Positions 7,308 to 15,827 of a stretch of 21,841 bases of DNA are shown here, piece by piece; within the stretch, counting starts at the first letter, position 1; each line of letters opens with the position of its first letter. The DNA is from JAEZAF01 sp964395665. GTDB taxonomy: Bacteria; Chloroflexota; Anaerolineae; Aggregatilineales; Phototrophicaceae. A program made the translations under genes and the position numbers. The notes under the pieces were generated by a model. It was not told the DNA's origin, did not search any database, and saw only the letters and a program-made list of their open reading frames with translations. Location: NCBI GenBank assembly GCA_964395665.1, contig CAYNDH010000065.1, forward strand, positions 1 through 21,841, read 5' to 3'.

Positions 7308-7336
7308 ATTGTAAACACGATCCGTCAGGCTGTCAC
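7308..7336 (-). promoter_or_regulatory. Strong sigma70-type promoter for the DUF1028 gene
   Basis: On the minus strand, GTGACA (7331-7336) and TACAAT (7308-7313) are exactly 17 bp apart, each five of six to consensus. Transcription would start near 7301 and give a leader of about 36 bases. It lies between the hppA terminator and the DUF1028 start codon. Confidence 0.7.
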
Positions 7337-7377
7337 TTTTGCTTACCTTACGATGGAAAAGACAATGGAAAAATAAA

Positions 7378-7401
7378 AGAGGACCGCGAATGCAGTCCTC
7401 T
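7378..7401 (-). terminator. Intrinsic terminator of hppA
   Basis: On the minus strand AGAGGAC pairs perfectly with GTCCTCT around a 10-base loop and is followed by TTTATTTTT. This is a textbook intrinsic terminator 24 bp past the hppA stop. Confidence 0.85.
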
Positions 7402-7425
7402 GGAGTGTTTTTCTGATATACGGGT

Positions 7426-9912
7426 TTACTGCGGAGTGGGAGAACCGGCACTGCTGGAGACGGCTTCGACCATGGCGAGGGCCTCCGGGTCTTCCCGTTT
7501 GCTGCGCTGGATGGCGAAGAAAATCACGCCGACGAGCACCAGCATGACGATCACGACCAGGGTACGCTCTCCGCTGTTTTCAGACGCGGCCTGTGTGACG
7601 ACCAGCGGCGCGATCAGCAGCGCCACCAGATTCACGACCTTGATCATCGGGTTGAGCGCGGGGCCAGCCGTATCCTTGAACGGATCGCCGACGGTATCAC
7701 CGACGACGGCGGCCTTATGCGCTTCTGAACGCTTGCCGCCGTAGTTACCTTCTTCGATATATTTCTTGGCATTGTCCCAGGCGCCACCGGCGTTGCTCAT
7801 GAAGACCGCCATGAGCTGGCCCGTCAGGATGATACCAGCGAGGAAGCCGCCGAGCGCATTTGCACCCAGCAGGAAGCCGACCGTGATCGGTGTCAGGATG
7901 GCGATGATCCCAATCGGCAGCAGTTCGCGCTGGGCTGCACGGGTGGAGAGGTCCACCGCTTCAGCGTAATCAGGTGTGACTGTGCCTTCCATCACGCCGG
8001 GGATGCGAAGCTGGCGCCGGACGACGTTGATCATCTTGAACGCGGCGCGATTGACCGAGCGGATCAGCAGTGAGCTGACCATGAAGATCAGACCGCCGCC
8101 GACAAGGAAGCCGATGAACACCAGCGGTTCGGCGATATTGATACCCGTCGCGGCGATGGTCTCTTCCAGCGGGACATCCAGACCGATCTGCACGACACGG
8201 GTGTCAGTCAGGAAGGCGCCAAACAGCGCAACCGCCGCGATCACAGCGGATGCAATCGCCACGCCTTTGGTGATGGCCTTGGTGGTGTTGCCGACCGCAT
8301 CGAGCTGCTCAAGGATTTCCGCACCCTGCTCTGTACTCTCACCGGAAAGCTCTGCGATACCCTGTGCATTGTCACTGATCGGGCCGAAGGCGTCCATTGA
8401 GACATTATTGCCGGTCAGGGTCAGCAGGCCGACGCCGATAATCGCAATCCCGTACAGGATCGCGGTAGAGGTATCCACAATCTGATTGCCATTCGCATCC
8501 AGAATAGGAGCGACGGAGAAGACGGCAATGCTCGACATGATGGCGCCAGCAATCACCAGAATGGCCCAGACACTGCTCTCCATACCGGTGGAAAGGCCGC
8601 CGAGCATCGTCGTCGCTGCGCCGGTCTGGGTATTGCGTGCAATCGCCTGCACCGGCTCATGCTCGGTACTGGTAAAGTAAGCGGTTACACGGTCGATGAC
8701 GATTGCCAGTATGATGCCGACAATCAGCAGGACCAGCGGCTGCCAGACAATACCGGAAATGAGTTCCGCATCGTGCATGTAGAGGACGGTAAAGATCGTG
8801 AACATCACGATCCCCATCGCGGCTGCATTGTAAAAGCCGCGTGTGATGGCATGCAGCGCGTCTTTTCCGGTCGTGGAACGGACCAGATAGGTGCTGATGA
8901 TCGATGACAGCACGCCGAGTCCGCGCACAAACAGCGGGAAGACAATGAAGATCGGACTGCCGGTAGCGCTGGCGAGTGCCAGGCCGAGGATCAGGGCCGC
9001 GACGATCGCGACTTCATAGCTTTCGAAGATGTCGGCAGCCATACCAGCGCAGTCACCGACATTATCGCCGACCAGGTCCGCGATCACGGCAGCGTTACGG
9101 GGATCATCTTCTGGCAGATCGGCTTCGACCTTACCGACAAGGTCCGCACCCACGTCCGCCGCTTTAGTGAAGATACCACCGCCGACGCGCATAAACAGCG
9201 CCAGCAGCGTCGCACCGAACCCGTAACCGAGCAGCACATCCGGGCTGGCGATGCCAAAGACAAGGAAGATCAGCGTACCTCCGAACAGGCCGAGACCGTC
9301 GGTCAGCATCCCGGTGATTGTGCCGGAACGGTAGGCGATACGCATGGCATCGCCGTAACCGCGATTGGGATCAAGCGCAGCAGCGGCCACGCGCACATTC
9401 CCCTGCACGGCCATATTCATCCCGATAAAACCGACAAGACTGCTGAAAACTGCACCCATGATAAACGCACCGGTACGTCCGATGGCGGTATTGATGCGCG
9501 CTGCTTCACAGGTGGTATTGCCACGCTGAACGATCTGCGCTTCACGCTCGTAGATGATGGCGTTGCGGTCGGCCAGTGCCAGATTAGCGGTCAGCGGCAG
9601 TTCCTCGTGGACGGCATCAGCGATTTCAGGGCAGAAGCGCTCAATCGCGTAAGGTGTAGGATTGACAATATAGACGCTGAAGAACAGGGCAACGGCCAGC
9701 ACAACCACCAGCACCGCCAGAATGCGGAACTGTGAGCGCAGGTAAGCATTCGCGCCGGAGCGGATATAGCCCCAGACTTCCTGCATCTTGGCTGAACCCT
9801 TGCTTTCACCCAGGATCTGACGCGCCAGCAATCCGGCATAGATCAGACCCGCGACGGCAATACCCAGTACTATTAGAATCAGGGTATTCTCTAAAGAGGT
9901 AAGTGGACGCAT
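7426..9912 (-). CDS. hppA: K+-insensitive membrane H+-translocating pyrophosphatase
   Basis: This integral membrane pump hydrolyses pyrophosphate to drive protons out of the cytoplasm. The many hydrophobic helices, the pyrophosphate/Mg site DVGADLVGKVEADLPEDDPR (from residue 253), DNVGDCAGMAADIFESYE, and the C-terminal GDTVGDPFKDTAGPALNP are diagnostic. At the position deciding potassium dependence it has Lys545 in GNTTKAITKG, the residue of the K+-independent H+-pumping branch. At 828 residues it is longer than most bacterial members (about 660-770). Much of the excess is a polar loop between the second and third helices (about 84-145) that carries C94 and C135. The start has AAGGAT (9919-9924) six bases upstream. 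It likely forms a single-gene unit. Confidence 0.96.
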   Translation of the reverse strand: MRPLTSLENTLILIVLGIAVAGLIYAGLLARQILGESKGSAKMQEVWGYIRSGANAYLRSQFRILAVLVVVLAVALFFSVYIVNPTPYAIERFCPEIADAVHEELPLTANLALADRNAIIYEREAQIVQRGNTTCEAARINTAIGRTGAFIMGAVFSSLVGFIGMNMAVQGNVRVAAAALDPNRGYGDAMRIAYRSGTITGMLTDGLGLFGGTLIFLVFGIASPDVLLGYGFGATLLALFMRVGGGIFTKAADVGADLVGKVEADLPEDDPRNAAVIADLVGDNVGDCAGMAADIFESYEVAIVAALILGLALASATGSPIFIVFPLFVRGLGVLSSIISTYLVRSTTGKDALHAITRGFYNAAAMGIVMFTIFTVLYMHDAELISGIVWQPLVLLIVGIILAIVIDRVTAYFTSTEHEPVQAIARNTQTGAATTMLGGLSTGMESSVWAILVIAGAIMSSIAVFSVAPILDANGNQIVDTSTAILYGIAIIGVGLLTLTGNNVSMDAFGPISDNAQGIAELSGESTEQGAEILEQLDAVGNTTKAITKGVAIASAVIAAVALFGAFLTDTRVVQIGLDVPLEETIAATGINIAEPLVFIGFLVGGGLIFMVSSLLIRSVNRAAFKMINVVRRQLRIPGVMEGTVTPDYAEAVDLSTRAAQRELLPIGIIAILTPITVGFLLGANALGGFLAGIILTGQLMAVFMSNAGGAWDNAKKYIEEGNYGGKRSEAHKAAVVGDTVGDPFKDTAGPALNPMIKVVNLVALLIAPLVVTQAASENSGERTLVVIVMLVLVGVIFFAIQRSKREDPEALAMVEAVSSSAGSPTPQ

Positions 9913-9960
9913 TTAAATATCCTTATGGGTTAAAAAAATACAGTTTATGACCACAGCCGG

Positions 9961-9966
9961 ATTATA
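9961..9966 (-). promoter_or_regulatory. Proximal hppA -10 box
   Basis: A perfect TATAAT on the minus strand lies 48 bp before the hppA ATG. The -35 region at 17 bp (TTTTCT) is poor, so it may be a second, weaker start or depend on an activator. Confidence 0.4.
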
Positions 9967-10039
9967 GACATTTTCATGCCATCAGAAAAATTTCTGTGCC
10001 TTGATGTCTGCATCGCATGGCCTGCGTCATACCAACTGA

Positions 10040-10068
10040 ATTGTAACCCTTTTCGTACATGGTGACAC
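10040..10068 (-). promoter_or_regulatory. Distal hppA promoter (GTGTCA-17-TACAAT)
   Basis: GTGTCA (10063-10068, four of six) and TACAAT (10040-10045, five of six) are 17 bp apart on the minus strand. It lies just after the terminator of the upstream L,D-transpeptidase gene and would give a leader of about 120 bases. Confidence 0.55.
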
Positions 10069-10090
10069 ATTCGCTAATGCAGGTATCAAA

Positions 10091-10124
10091 GCAAAAGACA
10101 GACACATTCGAGTCTGTCTTTTGC
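10091..10124 (-). terminator. Terminator of the L,D-transpeptidase gene
   Basis: GCAAAAGACAGAC (10091-10103) and GTCTGTCTTTTGC (10112-10124) form a perfect 13-bp stem with an 8-base loop. It begins 24 bp past the stop codon. The U-run is mostly inside the stem (CTTTTGC) with TTTGA following. Confidence 0.8.
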
Positions 10125-10147
10125 AGGTCAGCAGCGGGTTGAAAGGT

Positions 10148-11395
10148 TTACGCCCGGACGTGGACCGGTGTGCCGATTTCTCCAAAATTATAGAACCACT
10201 CGGCATCCTGATTGCGCAGATTAACGCAGCCGTGGCTCATGGGCTGGCCCCAGTTGCTGTGCCAGTATGCGCCGTGCAGGGCGTAGCCCTGATAGAAGTA
10301 CTGCACCCATTCCACATTGGGCAGGTAATAGCCGGGGCCGGACATGGTCTGGGCACGGTAGCGATTATAAATGCGATATTCACCCTGTACGGTCGGTGTC
10401 GCTGGAACGCCCATCGAGCCAAGCGCGGTATAGACCAGCACGCCATCTTCGAAGGCATAGACCATTGAGTCGCTTAAATCGACCATGATCAGCCGCCCGG
10501 TGGTGATAGTCGGTGTGGGCGGGATAATGGCTGGCCCCTGCTCACCGGCGATCATCGGTTTGCCTTCGGCTTCCACGCTGGGGATGATGAGTTCCGTCCC
10601 GGCGTTGATGCGGTCCACGTTAGGGATGTTGTTCACTTCGGCGATCTGCCGCCATGTCAGGCCGTATTGCTGGGCGATGCGAGAGAGTGTTTCGCCGCGC
10701 TGGACGATATGCGTGGTCTGCACTGCGGCTGCGGTCCGCAGGTCGAAATCCGCCGGGACAACAGGCCGTGCGCCCAGATTGATCTGCCGCGCCAGTTCGA
10801 GATCCGGTAATTTCTCCTCAACCGGTTCTTCGATTGCCACTGAATCCGTCGTCCATACACTCAATTCCTGACCGCGATAGATCAGGTCAGGGTTGGCGAT
10901 ATTATTGGCCTTCAGCAGATCGGCGACAGTGATGCCGTAGCGGTTGGCGATGGTGGCGAGCGTCTCACCCGGCTGTACGATATGGATTTCCGGCGCCCCG
11001 GCTACCAGCGGATTTTCAACCACCTCTTCCGCTTCGCTTTCACCGGGGGATTCCAGCCCAGGGATGATCAACTGCTGGCCGACGGTCAGATAGGTCCAGT
11101 TCGTCAGTTCATTGGCTTCAGCAATGCGTGCCATCGTGATGCCGTAACGGGTGGCGATGCTGTACAGCGATTCACCCGGCTGCACGATATGGGTGACGAA
11201 TTCGCTCGTGGTTTCGGCGGCCCGATCCTGCGCCGACACGACCGGGACAATCAACCCGGTCATCCCGGCCAGAAGGACGCCGATCAGCAGCCATCTGAGC
11301 CTGAGGGCGCGCTGAACGGGTATCTGGAGCGTGTGCTGAGGTCGGAATGACAGTGCAGATAATGGTCGAGATGGCAGTAGAGATGGCAGCCGCAT
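10148..11395 (-). CDS. Secreted L,D-transpeptidase (YkuD) with three LysM domains
   Basis: The 415-residue protein has a positively charged N-terminus and one hydrophobic segment (about 33-55, ending VVSAQD), read as a signal peptide or anchor. Three LysM peptidoglycan-binding domains follow at about 67-112, 137-181 and 228-272; each contains a HIVQ.GE(T/S)L motif and ends in L(I/S). A Pro/Thr linker leads to a YkuD domain (about 300-414) with the catalytic signature ALHGAYWHS then MSHGCVNL, catalytic Cys390 and His374. YkuD enzymes form 3-3 cross-links or attach proteins to peptidoglycan outside the membrane. AAGGGA lies nine bases before the ATG. The long N-terminal stretch before the hydrophobic segment (32 residues) is unusual, but no internal start is better. 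It diverges from the envelope operon on the other strand. Confidence 0.93.
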   Translation of the reverse strand: MRLPSLLPSRPLSALSFRPQHTLQIPVQRALRLRWLLIGVLLAGMTGLIVPVVSAQDRAAETTSEFVTHIVQPGESLYSIATRYGITMARIAEANELTNWTYLTVGQQLIIPGLESPGESEAEEVVENPLVAGAPEIHIVQPGETLATIANRYGITVADLLKANNIANPDLIYRGQELSVWTTDSVAIEEPVEEKLPDLELARQINLGARPVVPADFDLRTAAAVQTTHIVQRGETLSRIAQQYGLTWRQIAEVNNIPNVDRINAGTELIIPSVEAEGKPMIAGEQGPAIIPPTPTITTGRLIMVDLSDSMVYAFEDGVLVYTALGSMGVPATPTVQGEYRIYNRYRAQTMSGPGYYLPNVEWVQYFYQGYALHGAYWHSNWGQPMSHGCVNLRNQDAEWFYNFGEIGTPVHVRA

Positions 11396-11457
11396 GGCGT
11401 CTTTTCCCTTTGAATTTTAAATGACTGGATGACTGAATTGTCACGCTGAATACGTCG

Positions 11458-11487
11458 ATTGTACGCAAAATCACTGTGTTGATGCAA
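11458..11487 (-). promoter_or_regulatory. Candidate promoter of the L,D-transpeptidase gene
   Basis: TACAAT (11458-11463, minus strand) is a good -10 box. TTGCAT (11482-11487) 18 bp upstream is a weak -35. It lies 63 bp before the start codon. Confidence 0.45.
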
Positions 11488-11556
11488 ACTTCGTACAGCC
11501 GGGTTCAGGATGCCCCATCCCCTATGCTGACTGCTGCGCGTTTGTAAAGCGTTCAA

Positions 11557-11585
11557 TTGCTCAAGGTCCGATTTGTCAGTACAAT
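11557..11585 (+). promoter_or_regulatory. Candidate promoter of the PD40-M23-FrnE operon
   Basis: TTGCTC (11557-11562) and TACAAT (11580-11585) are 17 bp apart. The -10 matches five of six and the -35 three of six. The start would be near 11592, giving a leader of about 41 bases before the first ATG. Confidence 0.5.
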
Positions 11586-11632
11586 GCAAGGCGATGAACC
11601 TGTACCGAATGATGAGTCTGAAATAATTCCGC

Positions 11633-13864
11633 ATGTTATTACGCGCTTACCGTCTTTCCGATAAACTGACACTGCTGTTTCTCAAACTGCTGGACCTGCT
11701 GGGATCATTACTTGCGACTGGAGTCGGAGTCTTTCTCGACGGCCTGCTGCGGGTGGGTGTGGTGGTCTTCGGCGGCCTGTTCCGGGTGCTGGGGCTGCTG
11801 CTTCAGGGCTTGCTGGCGTTGTTCCATGGTGCTTCCGGGATGACGCAGCGGGTGGGCGTCGGCTCCGGCAGGGCTGTGCGCCAGACCGGTAATTCAGTCG
11901 CTCGTTCTACCGGCGACGCCATGGCCCGTCGGGCAGCCCGTGCCGAGATTGATACCGGCATCGTTGAGGACCCGCTGCGACGCCAGAACCGGATGCTGAG
12001 TGCGCTGGTGGTGATGGTGCTGCTGGTGCTGATCGGTGTCGTGCTGTTCCGGCCAGACGCGCAGCCGAGTATTCCGGCAGGGGCGCTGGACATCAATCTC
12101 GGCGCTGCTGATGCTGCCGTGACCGATCAACCGGTAGATCAGCCCGCCGTTGTGATCGCCTCTCCGATCCCGACTGCGACCCAACTGCCGCAGGCGCTTC
12201 AGGCACGCGGAAGCATCGCCTTTACCGTCCGGCAGAACGGGCAGACCGATCTGTGGGCGGTTGGCATCGACAGTGGACGCAATCCGATCCGTATCACCAA
12301 TGATCCCGGTGACGAACGCGACCCGGCATGGTCCCCCGATGGCCGCCAGCTTGCGTATGCATCGAATCGGGCCGGTTACTGGGATCTGTACGTCTATGAT
12401 CTGGCCTCGCGTGAGACACGCCGCCTGACTTTTGATGTCGCGTTTCAGGCCGCGCCGTCATGGAGTCCGGATGGCTTCTGGCTGGTCTATGAAAATTACA
12501 GCGGTCAGAGCCTTGATATTTACATCGTCGCCGTCGATGGCTCCGAGTCTCCGCAGCGGCTTCCCGGTTCGGGCGCGATGCCTGACTTTTCACCGGCATG
12601 GTCCCCGGATGGACGTAAAATCGCCTATACCTCATGGGAAAGCGGCGCGAGTCAGGATATATGGGTGTTCTCGCTGGATACCCAGACCGCCGTTAACCTG
12701 ACCAATACACCAAACCGTAATGAAGATTTCCCGGCATGGCATCCGGATACCGAAGGCCCGAATGCCGGACTGCTGGCTTACAGCGCCTCGGATGCGGGCA
12801 GCGATAAGATCTTTGTGAAATCCACGACCAGCGATGATCCGCCGCGTGTAATCGGTGTCGGACGGCATCCGGCATGGTCACCAGACGGCAGCAGTATTGT
12901 CGCGGCAGTCGATACACGGGATGCGCCGTATCTGGCGGTTTATTCCTTTACCGAAACGGGGGCATCGTCGATTGTCAGCGTCCCGGCCAATAACGATCAG
13001 CCGGTATGGACACGGCAGCCGCTGCCGCCTGCGCTGGTCAATTCGGGCGGGCTGCCGGATAACTCGCGCCAGCTTTACGTCGAGCAGGTGGATAGGGCGG
13101 CCAGTGCGCCATTTTTCCGCATGGCGTCGATTGGCGATGTCGATGTCGATCCGGCCACGCTGAACGATCAGGTCAATGATTCATTCCGTTCCATGCGCGA
13201 ACGGGTAAATCAGCTTGCCGGGTGGGATTTCCTTGGCCGACTGGATGATGCGTGGTGGTCATGGGATGTGCGCCCGCAGCCCGGTGAAGCCGCCTGTAAC
13301 TGGCATCTGACGGGCCGCGCCTTCTCGATCAATCGCAATTATGCCCGTCAGGGTTTCCCGCCGCAGGTGCAGGTGGTGCGTGAAGACAGCACCGTTGACA
13401 CGCGCTGGCGCATCTTTGTCCGTGTGACGGAAGATGCGCAGTCCGGCCAGCTTGGGGAGCCGCTGCGCAGGGTGCCATGGGACTTTAACGCGGTATCCAG
13501 CGGTGATGTGCAGGCTTATGAGCAGGGCGGACGTCTGCGGGCGGAAATCCCTGAAGGGTATTTTATCGACTTCACGCAGATCGCGGCGGATTTCGGCTGG
13601 CAGCCATTCCCGGCATCCAGTGACTGGCGCAACAACGTGAACGGCATCAATGACTGGATGTTCTATAGACCAGACGGCCTTAGCTGGCTTGATGCCATGC
13701 TGGAGATTTATACCATCGACCAGTTAGGTAACTGTGCGCCGCAGGCCCCTGTCGCCATTGCGACGCCGCCTCCTGCCGATGCATCTGCCGATCTGCCACC
13801 AGATGCACCCGCAACAGAAGAAGAGGTGGCCGATACATCCACCACGGAAGCAGGAGATAGTTAG
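11633..13864 (+). CDS. Membrane-anchored PD40 beta-propeller protein with C-terminal M15-like domain
   Basis: This 743-residue protein begins with an amphipathic, Leu/Val/Gly-rich stretch (about 11-65), then a basic region and one clear membrane segment (about 121-139). A TolB-like propeller (about 195-475) follows, with repeats around DPAWSPDGRQLAYAS, APSWSPDGFWLVYE, SPAWSPDGRKIAYTS and HPAWSPDGSSIVAA. The outer part (about 490-715) contains NWHLTGRAFSIN (H558) and, later, FGWQPFPASSDW and DWMFY (674-678). Their order recalls the HxxGxAxD and WHF elements of M15 D,D-carboxypeptidases, but the metal-binding Asp and second His look replaced. It is therefore probably inactive or a different fold. 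The tail is Ala/Pro-rich. No clear Shine-Dalgarno precedes the ATG. It is the first gene of an operon with the M23 peptidase, only 3 bp apart. The propeller and membrane calls are firm; the M15 comparison is inference. Confidence 0.85.
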   Translation: MLLRAYRLSDKLTLLFLKLLDLLGSLLATGVGVFLDGLLRVGVVVFGGLFRVLGLLLQGLLALFHGASGMTQRVGVGSGRAVRQTGNSVARSTGDAMARRAARAEIDTGIVEDPLRRQNRMLSALVVMVLLVLIGVVLFRPDAQPSIPAGALDINLGAADAAVTDQPVDQPAVVIASPIPTATQLPQALQARGSIAFTVRQNGQTDLWAVGIDSGRNPIRITNDPGDERDPAWSPDGRQLAYASNRAGYWDLYVYDLASRETRRLTFDVAFQAAPSWSPDGFWLVYENYSGQSLDIYIVAVDGSESPQRLPGSGAMPDFSPAWSPDGRKIAYTSWESGASQDIWVFSLDTQTAVNLTNTPNRNEDFPAWHPDTEGPNAGLLAYSASDAGSDKIFVKSTTSDDPPRVIGVGRHPAWSPDGSSIVAAVDTRDAPYLAVYSFTETGASSIVSVPANNDQPVWTRQPLPPALVNSGGLPDNSRQLYVEQVDRAASAPFFRMASIGDVDVDPATLNDQVNDSFRSMRERVNQLAGWDFLGRLDDAWWSWDVRPQPGEAACNWHLTGRAFSINRNYARQGFPPQVQVVREDSTVDTRWRIFVRVTEDAQSGQLGEPLRRVPWDFNAVSSGDVQAYEQGGRLRAEIPEGYFIDFTQIAADFGWQPFPASSDWRNNVNGINDWMFYRPDGLSWLDAMLEIYTIDQLGNCAPQAPVAIATPPPADASADLPPDAPATEEEVADTSTTEAGDS

Positions 13865-13867
13865 ACG

Positions 13868-15145
13868 ATGCGCCGACAATCCACTGGCGGCGGTGTGCTG
13901 CTGACCCTGCTGATCACCATTGGCGTCTTTACCCTGTTCGGGTTCGTTATCTGGAATAACGGGCAGAGTGGGCCGGGCCTTCAGGTCGTGGTCCCCACAC
14001 TGCCCCCGCCGACAGAAGCGGCCAGCAGTTGGCAGGATGTGCTGCGCGGCGGTTTCAACATTGAAGGCTCACCGATCCCGACGATTTCGCTGCCGGATCG
14101 CACCTTTGTCGCGCCCACACTCGCCCCGGAAGCCGGTTCCGCCACGCCGTTTTCACCGGTTGAGGGCAATTCCGGCAGTTCTGTGGTCTTCATTCAGGGT
14201 GTGACGCCAACCCTTCCGCCGCCGACGCCGACGATTCCCGCCGGTGTGACAGAAGTTGCCGTGATCGATGTGCCGACCATGCAGATCCGTGCAACCGGCC
14301 TGCCTTCGCTCAATGTGCCGCAGTCACGTGATCCGCTGGGCCGTGATCATTACTGGTTCCAGCGTCCGCTGGCGGCAGACCTCGCGAATAATGCTTCGAC
14401 TTATTACGCCTATGGGACCAATGGTCCGAAAGATGCACCGCTGCTGATTCATACCGGAATTGACCTGCCCAACCCATTAGGCTCCACCGTGCGTGCGGCG
14501 GGTTCCGGGACGGTGATTTTCTCGACCGATCCGAATGACCCCACGCAGGCGGTCTTCGAAAATTCTCCGGCTTATGGTGTGACGGTGGTGATCGAACATG
14601 ACATTGGCTTTCAGCGTCAGAAAGTTTTCACCCTGTATGCGCATCTATTAAGTACGCTGGTGAATAAAGGGGATCGGGTGGAAGCCGGAGACCCGATTGC
14701 CTTGATGGGCAGCACCGGCCATTCGACCGGCTCCCACGTGCATTTTGAGGTGCGGCTGTTCGATAACAGGTTTGCCAACACCTATAACCCGGCACTGTGG
14801 ATTGCGCCGTATGTCGGGCATGGGACGATTGCCGGTCGGGTGATCGGCTCGCGTGGGGAATTTCTGGACGATGTCGATGTGCAGCTTGTCCGCGCTGGCA
14901 TTGTGCAGAAGACGACGACATCGTATGTCTTCAAGGGCAGTGGCTCCGAAGTGAACCCGGACCCCAACTGGCAGGAGAATTTCGTTTTCTTCGATGTGCC
15001 GGTCGGAAGCTATCGTGTCGAAGCGCTGATTAACGGCAATAAGGTCACACAGGTGGTGGAAGTGTTCGAAGGCATGACCGCCGGTGTCGAACTGAAGCCG
15101 CCAGAGAATGTATCCGTATCGGTAACTGTAACCCCAGGATCCTGA
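13868..15145 (+). CDS. Membrane-anchored M23 (LytM) metallopeptidase
   Basis: The 425-residue protein has an N-terminal membrane anchor (about 9-29), a Pro/Thr/Ser-rich stalk (about 40-125) and an M23 domain (about 185-310). The zinc-site motifs are complete: HTGID (H195, D199) and HVHFE (H290 and H292), with LYAHL (H259) between. M23 enzymes are zinc endopeptidases that cut peptidoglycan cross-bridges or stems. A C-terminal beta-sandwich like carboxypeptidase regulatory domains (about 328-415, GTIAGRVIGSRGEFLDDVDV) may bind cell wall or protein. AGGAG (13852-13856) lies within the end of the upstream gene and the gap is 3 bp, so translation is probably coupled. All catalytic residues are present, so activity is expected, unlike many regulatory LytM factors. 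Confidence 0.93.
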   Translation: MRRQSTGGGVLLTLLITIGVFTLFGFVIWNNGQSGPGLQVVVPTLPPPTEAASSWQDVLRGGFNIEGSPIPTISLPDRTFVAPTLAPEAGSATPFSPVEGNSGSSVVFIQGVTPTLPPPTPTIPAGVTEVAVIDVPTMQIRATGLPSLNVPQSRDPLGRDHYWFQRPLAADLANNASTYYAYGTNGPKDAPLLIHTGIDLPNPLGSTVRAAGSGTVIFSTDPNDPTQAVFENSPAYGVTVVIEHDIGFQRQKVFTLYAHLLSTLVNKGDRVEAGDPIALMGSTGHSTGSHVHFEVRLFDNRFANTYNPALWIAPYVGHGTIAGRVIGSRGEFLDDVDVQLVRAGIVQKTTTSYVFKGSGSEVNPDPNWQENFVFFDVPVGSYRVEALINGNKVTQVVEVFEGMTAGVELKPPENVSVSVTVTPGS

Positions 15146-15149
15146 CGTA

Positions 15150-15764
15150 ATGTTAAAACCCGTTCGTGTTGATGTATGGTCAGATTTCGTCTGCCCGTTC
15201 TGTTTTCTTGTATCGTTCAACCTGAATAAGCTCCAGCAGGAGTACGGCGTGGAGTTTCACTGGCACGCCTATGAACTGCGCCCGGCAGGATCACCGCCGA
15301 TTTCCCCGGAATACCTGGCGCGGATCGAGCAGGGCAGCATCTATTTCAAAAACCGCGTGAAGGAAGAACAGGGGCTTGAGATCAACTCCGGCCCGTTCGG
15401 GATCAACAGCCGCCCGGCGCTGATTCTCGAAAAGTACGCACAGGCCAATGGCAAAGGCCATGCGTATCACAATGCCGCACAGGATGCTTACTGGCTGGAA
15501 GCCCGTGACATCTCGCAGCCGGATGTGCTGATGGACATCCTGAATGCGATTGGCCTTCCCACGCCGGATCTGGATACGGTGCTGGCCGAGCCGGAGTATG
15601 AAGCGGCAGTCGATGCCGACATCGCACAGGCCGCCCGCTTTGGGATACAGGCTGTGCCATCGATGATCTTCGAAAACCGCTATCTGCTGTCTGGTGCGCA
15701 GCCGTATGATGTTTTCCAGCAGGTGATGACGGCTATTGAGCAGGAACAGGCCGGAGCGAAGTAG
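15150..15764 (+). CDS. DsbA-family thiol oxidoreductase, FrnE type
   Basis: The 204-residue protein has a thioredoxin fold with inserted helical domain. The redox motif CPFC is at residues 15-18 (VDVWSDFVCPFCFL), and the cis-proline loop is in GIQAVPSMIFENRYLLSGAQ. This arrangement is the FrnE/2-hydroxychromene-2-carboxylate isomerase-like branch of DsbA. It has no signal peptide, so it is cytoplasmic and unlikely to oxidise exported proteins directly. FrnE members are linked to oxidative-stress or polyketide metabolism, but the substrate here is unknown. The ATG lies 4 bp after the M23 stop, with AGGAT (15136-15140) nine bases upstream, so it is the last gene of the operon. Confidence 0.9.
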   Translation: MLKPVRVDVWSDFVCPFCFLVSFNLNKLQQEYGVEFHWHAYELRPAGSPPISPEYLARIEQGSIYFKNRVKEEQGLEINSGPFGINSRPALILEKYAQANGKGHAYHNAAQDAYWLEARDISQPDVLMDILNAIGLPTPDLDTVLAEPEYEAAVDADIAQAARFGIQAVPSMIFENRYLLSGAQPYDVFQQVMTAIEQEQAGAK

Positions 15765-15771
15765 AATCAAA

Positions 15772-15801
15772 AACAGCGCCTTTCAGACGAGAGGCGCTGT
15801 T
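15772..15801. terminator. Bidirectional terminator between frnE-like gene and gyrA
   Basis: AACAGCGCCT (15772-15781) pairs perfectly with AGGCGCTGTT (15792-15801), and the loop can extend the stem by three pairs. On the minus strand it is followed by a T-run (GTTTTTGATT), so it is strongest for gyrA. It also ends the plus-strand operon. Confidence 0.85.
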
Positions 15802-15827
15802 GTTATGTGTCTGTGCTGCGAAGCCCT

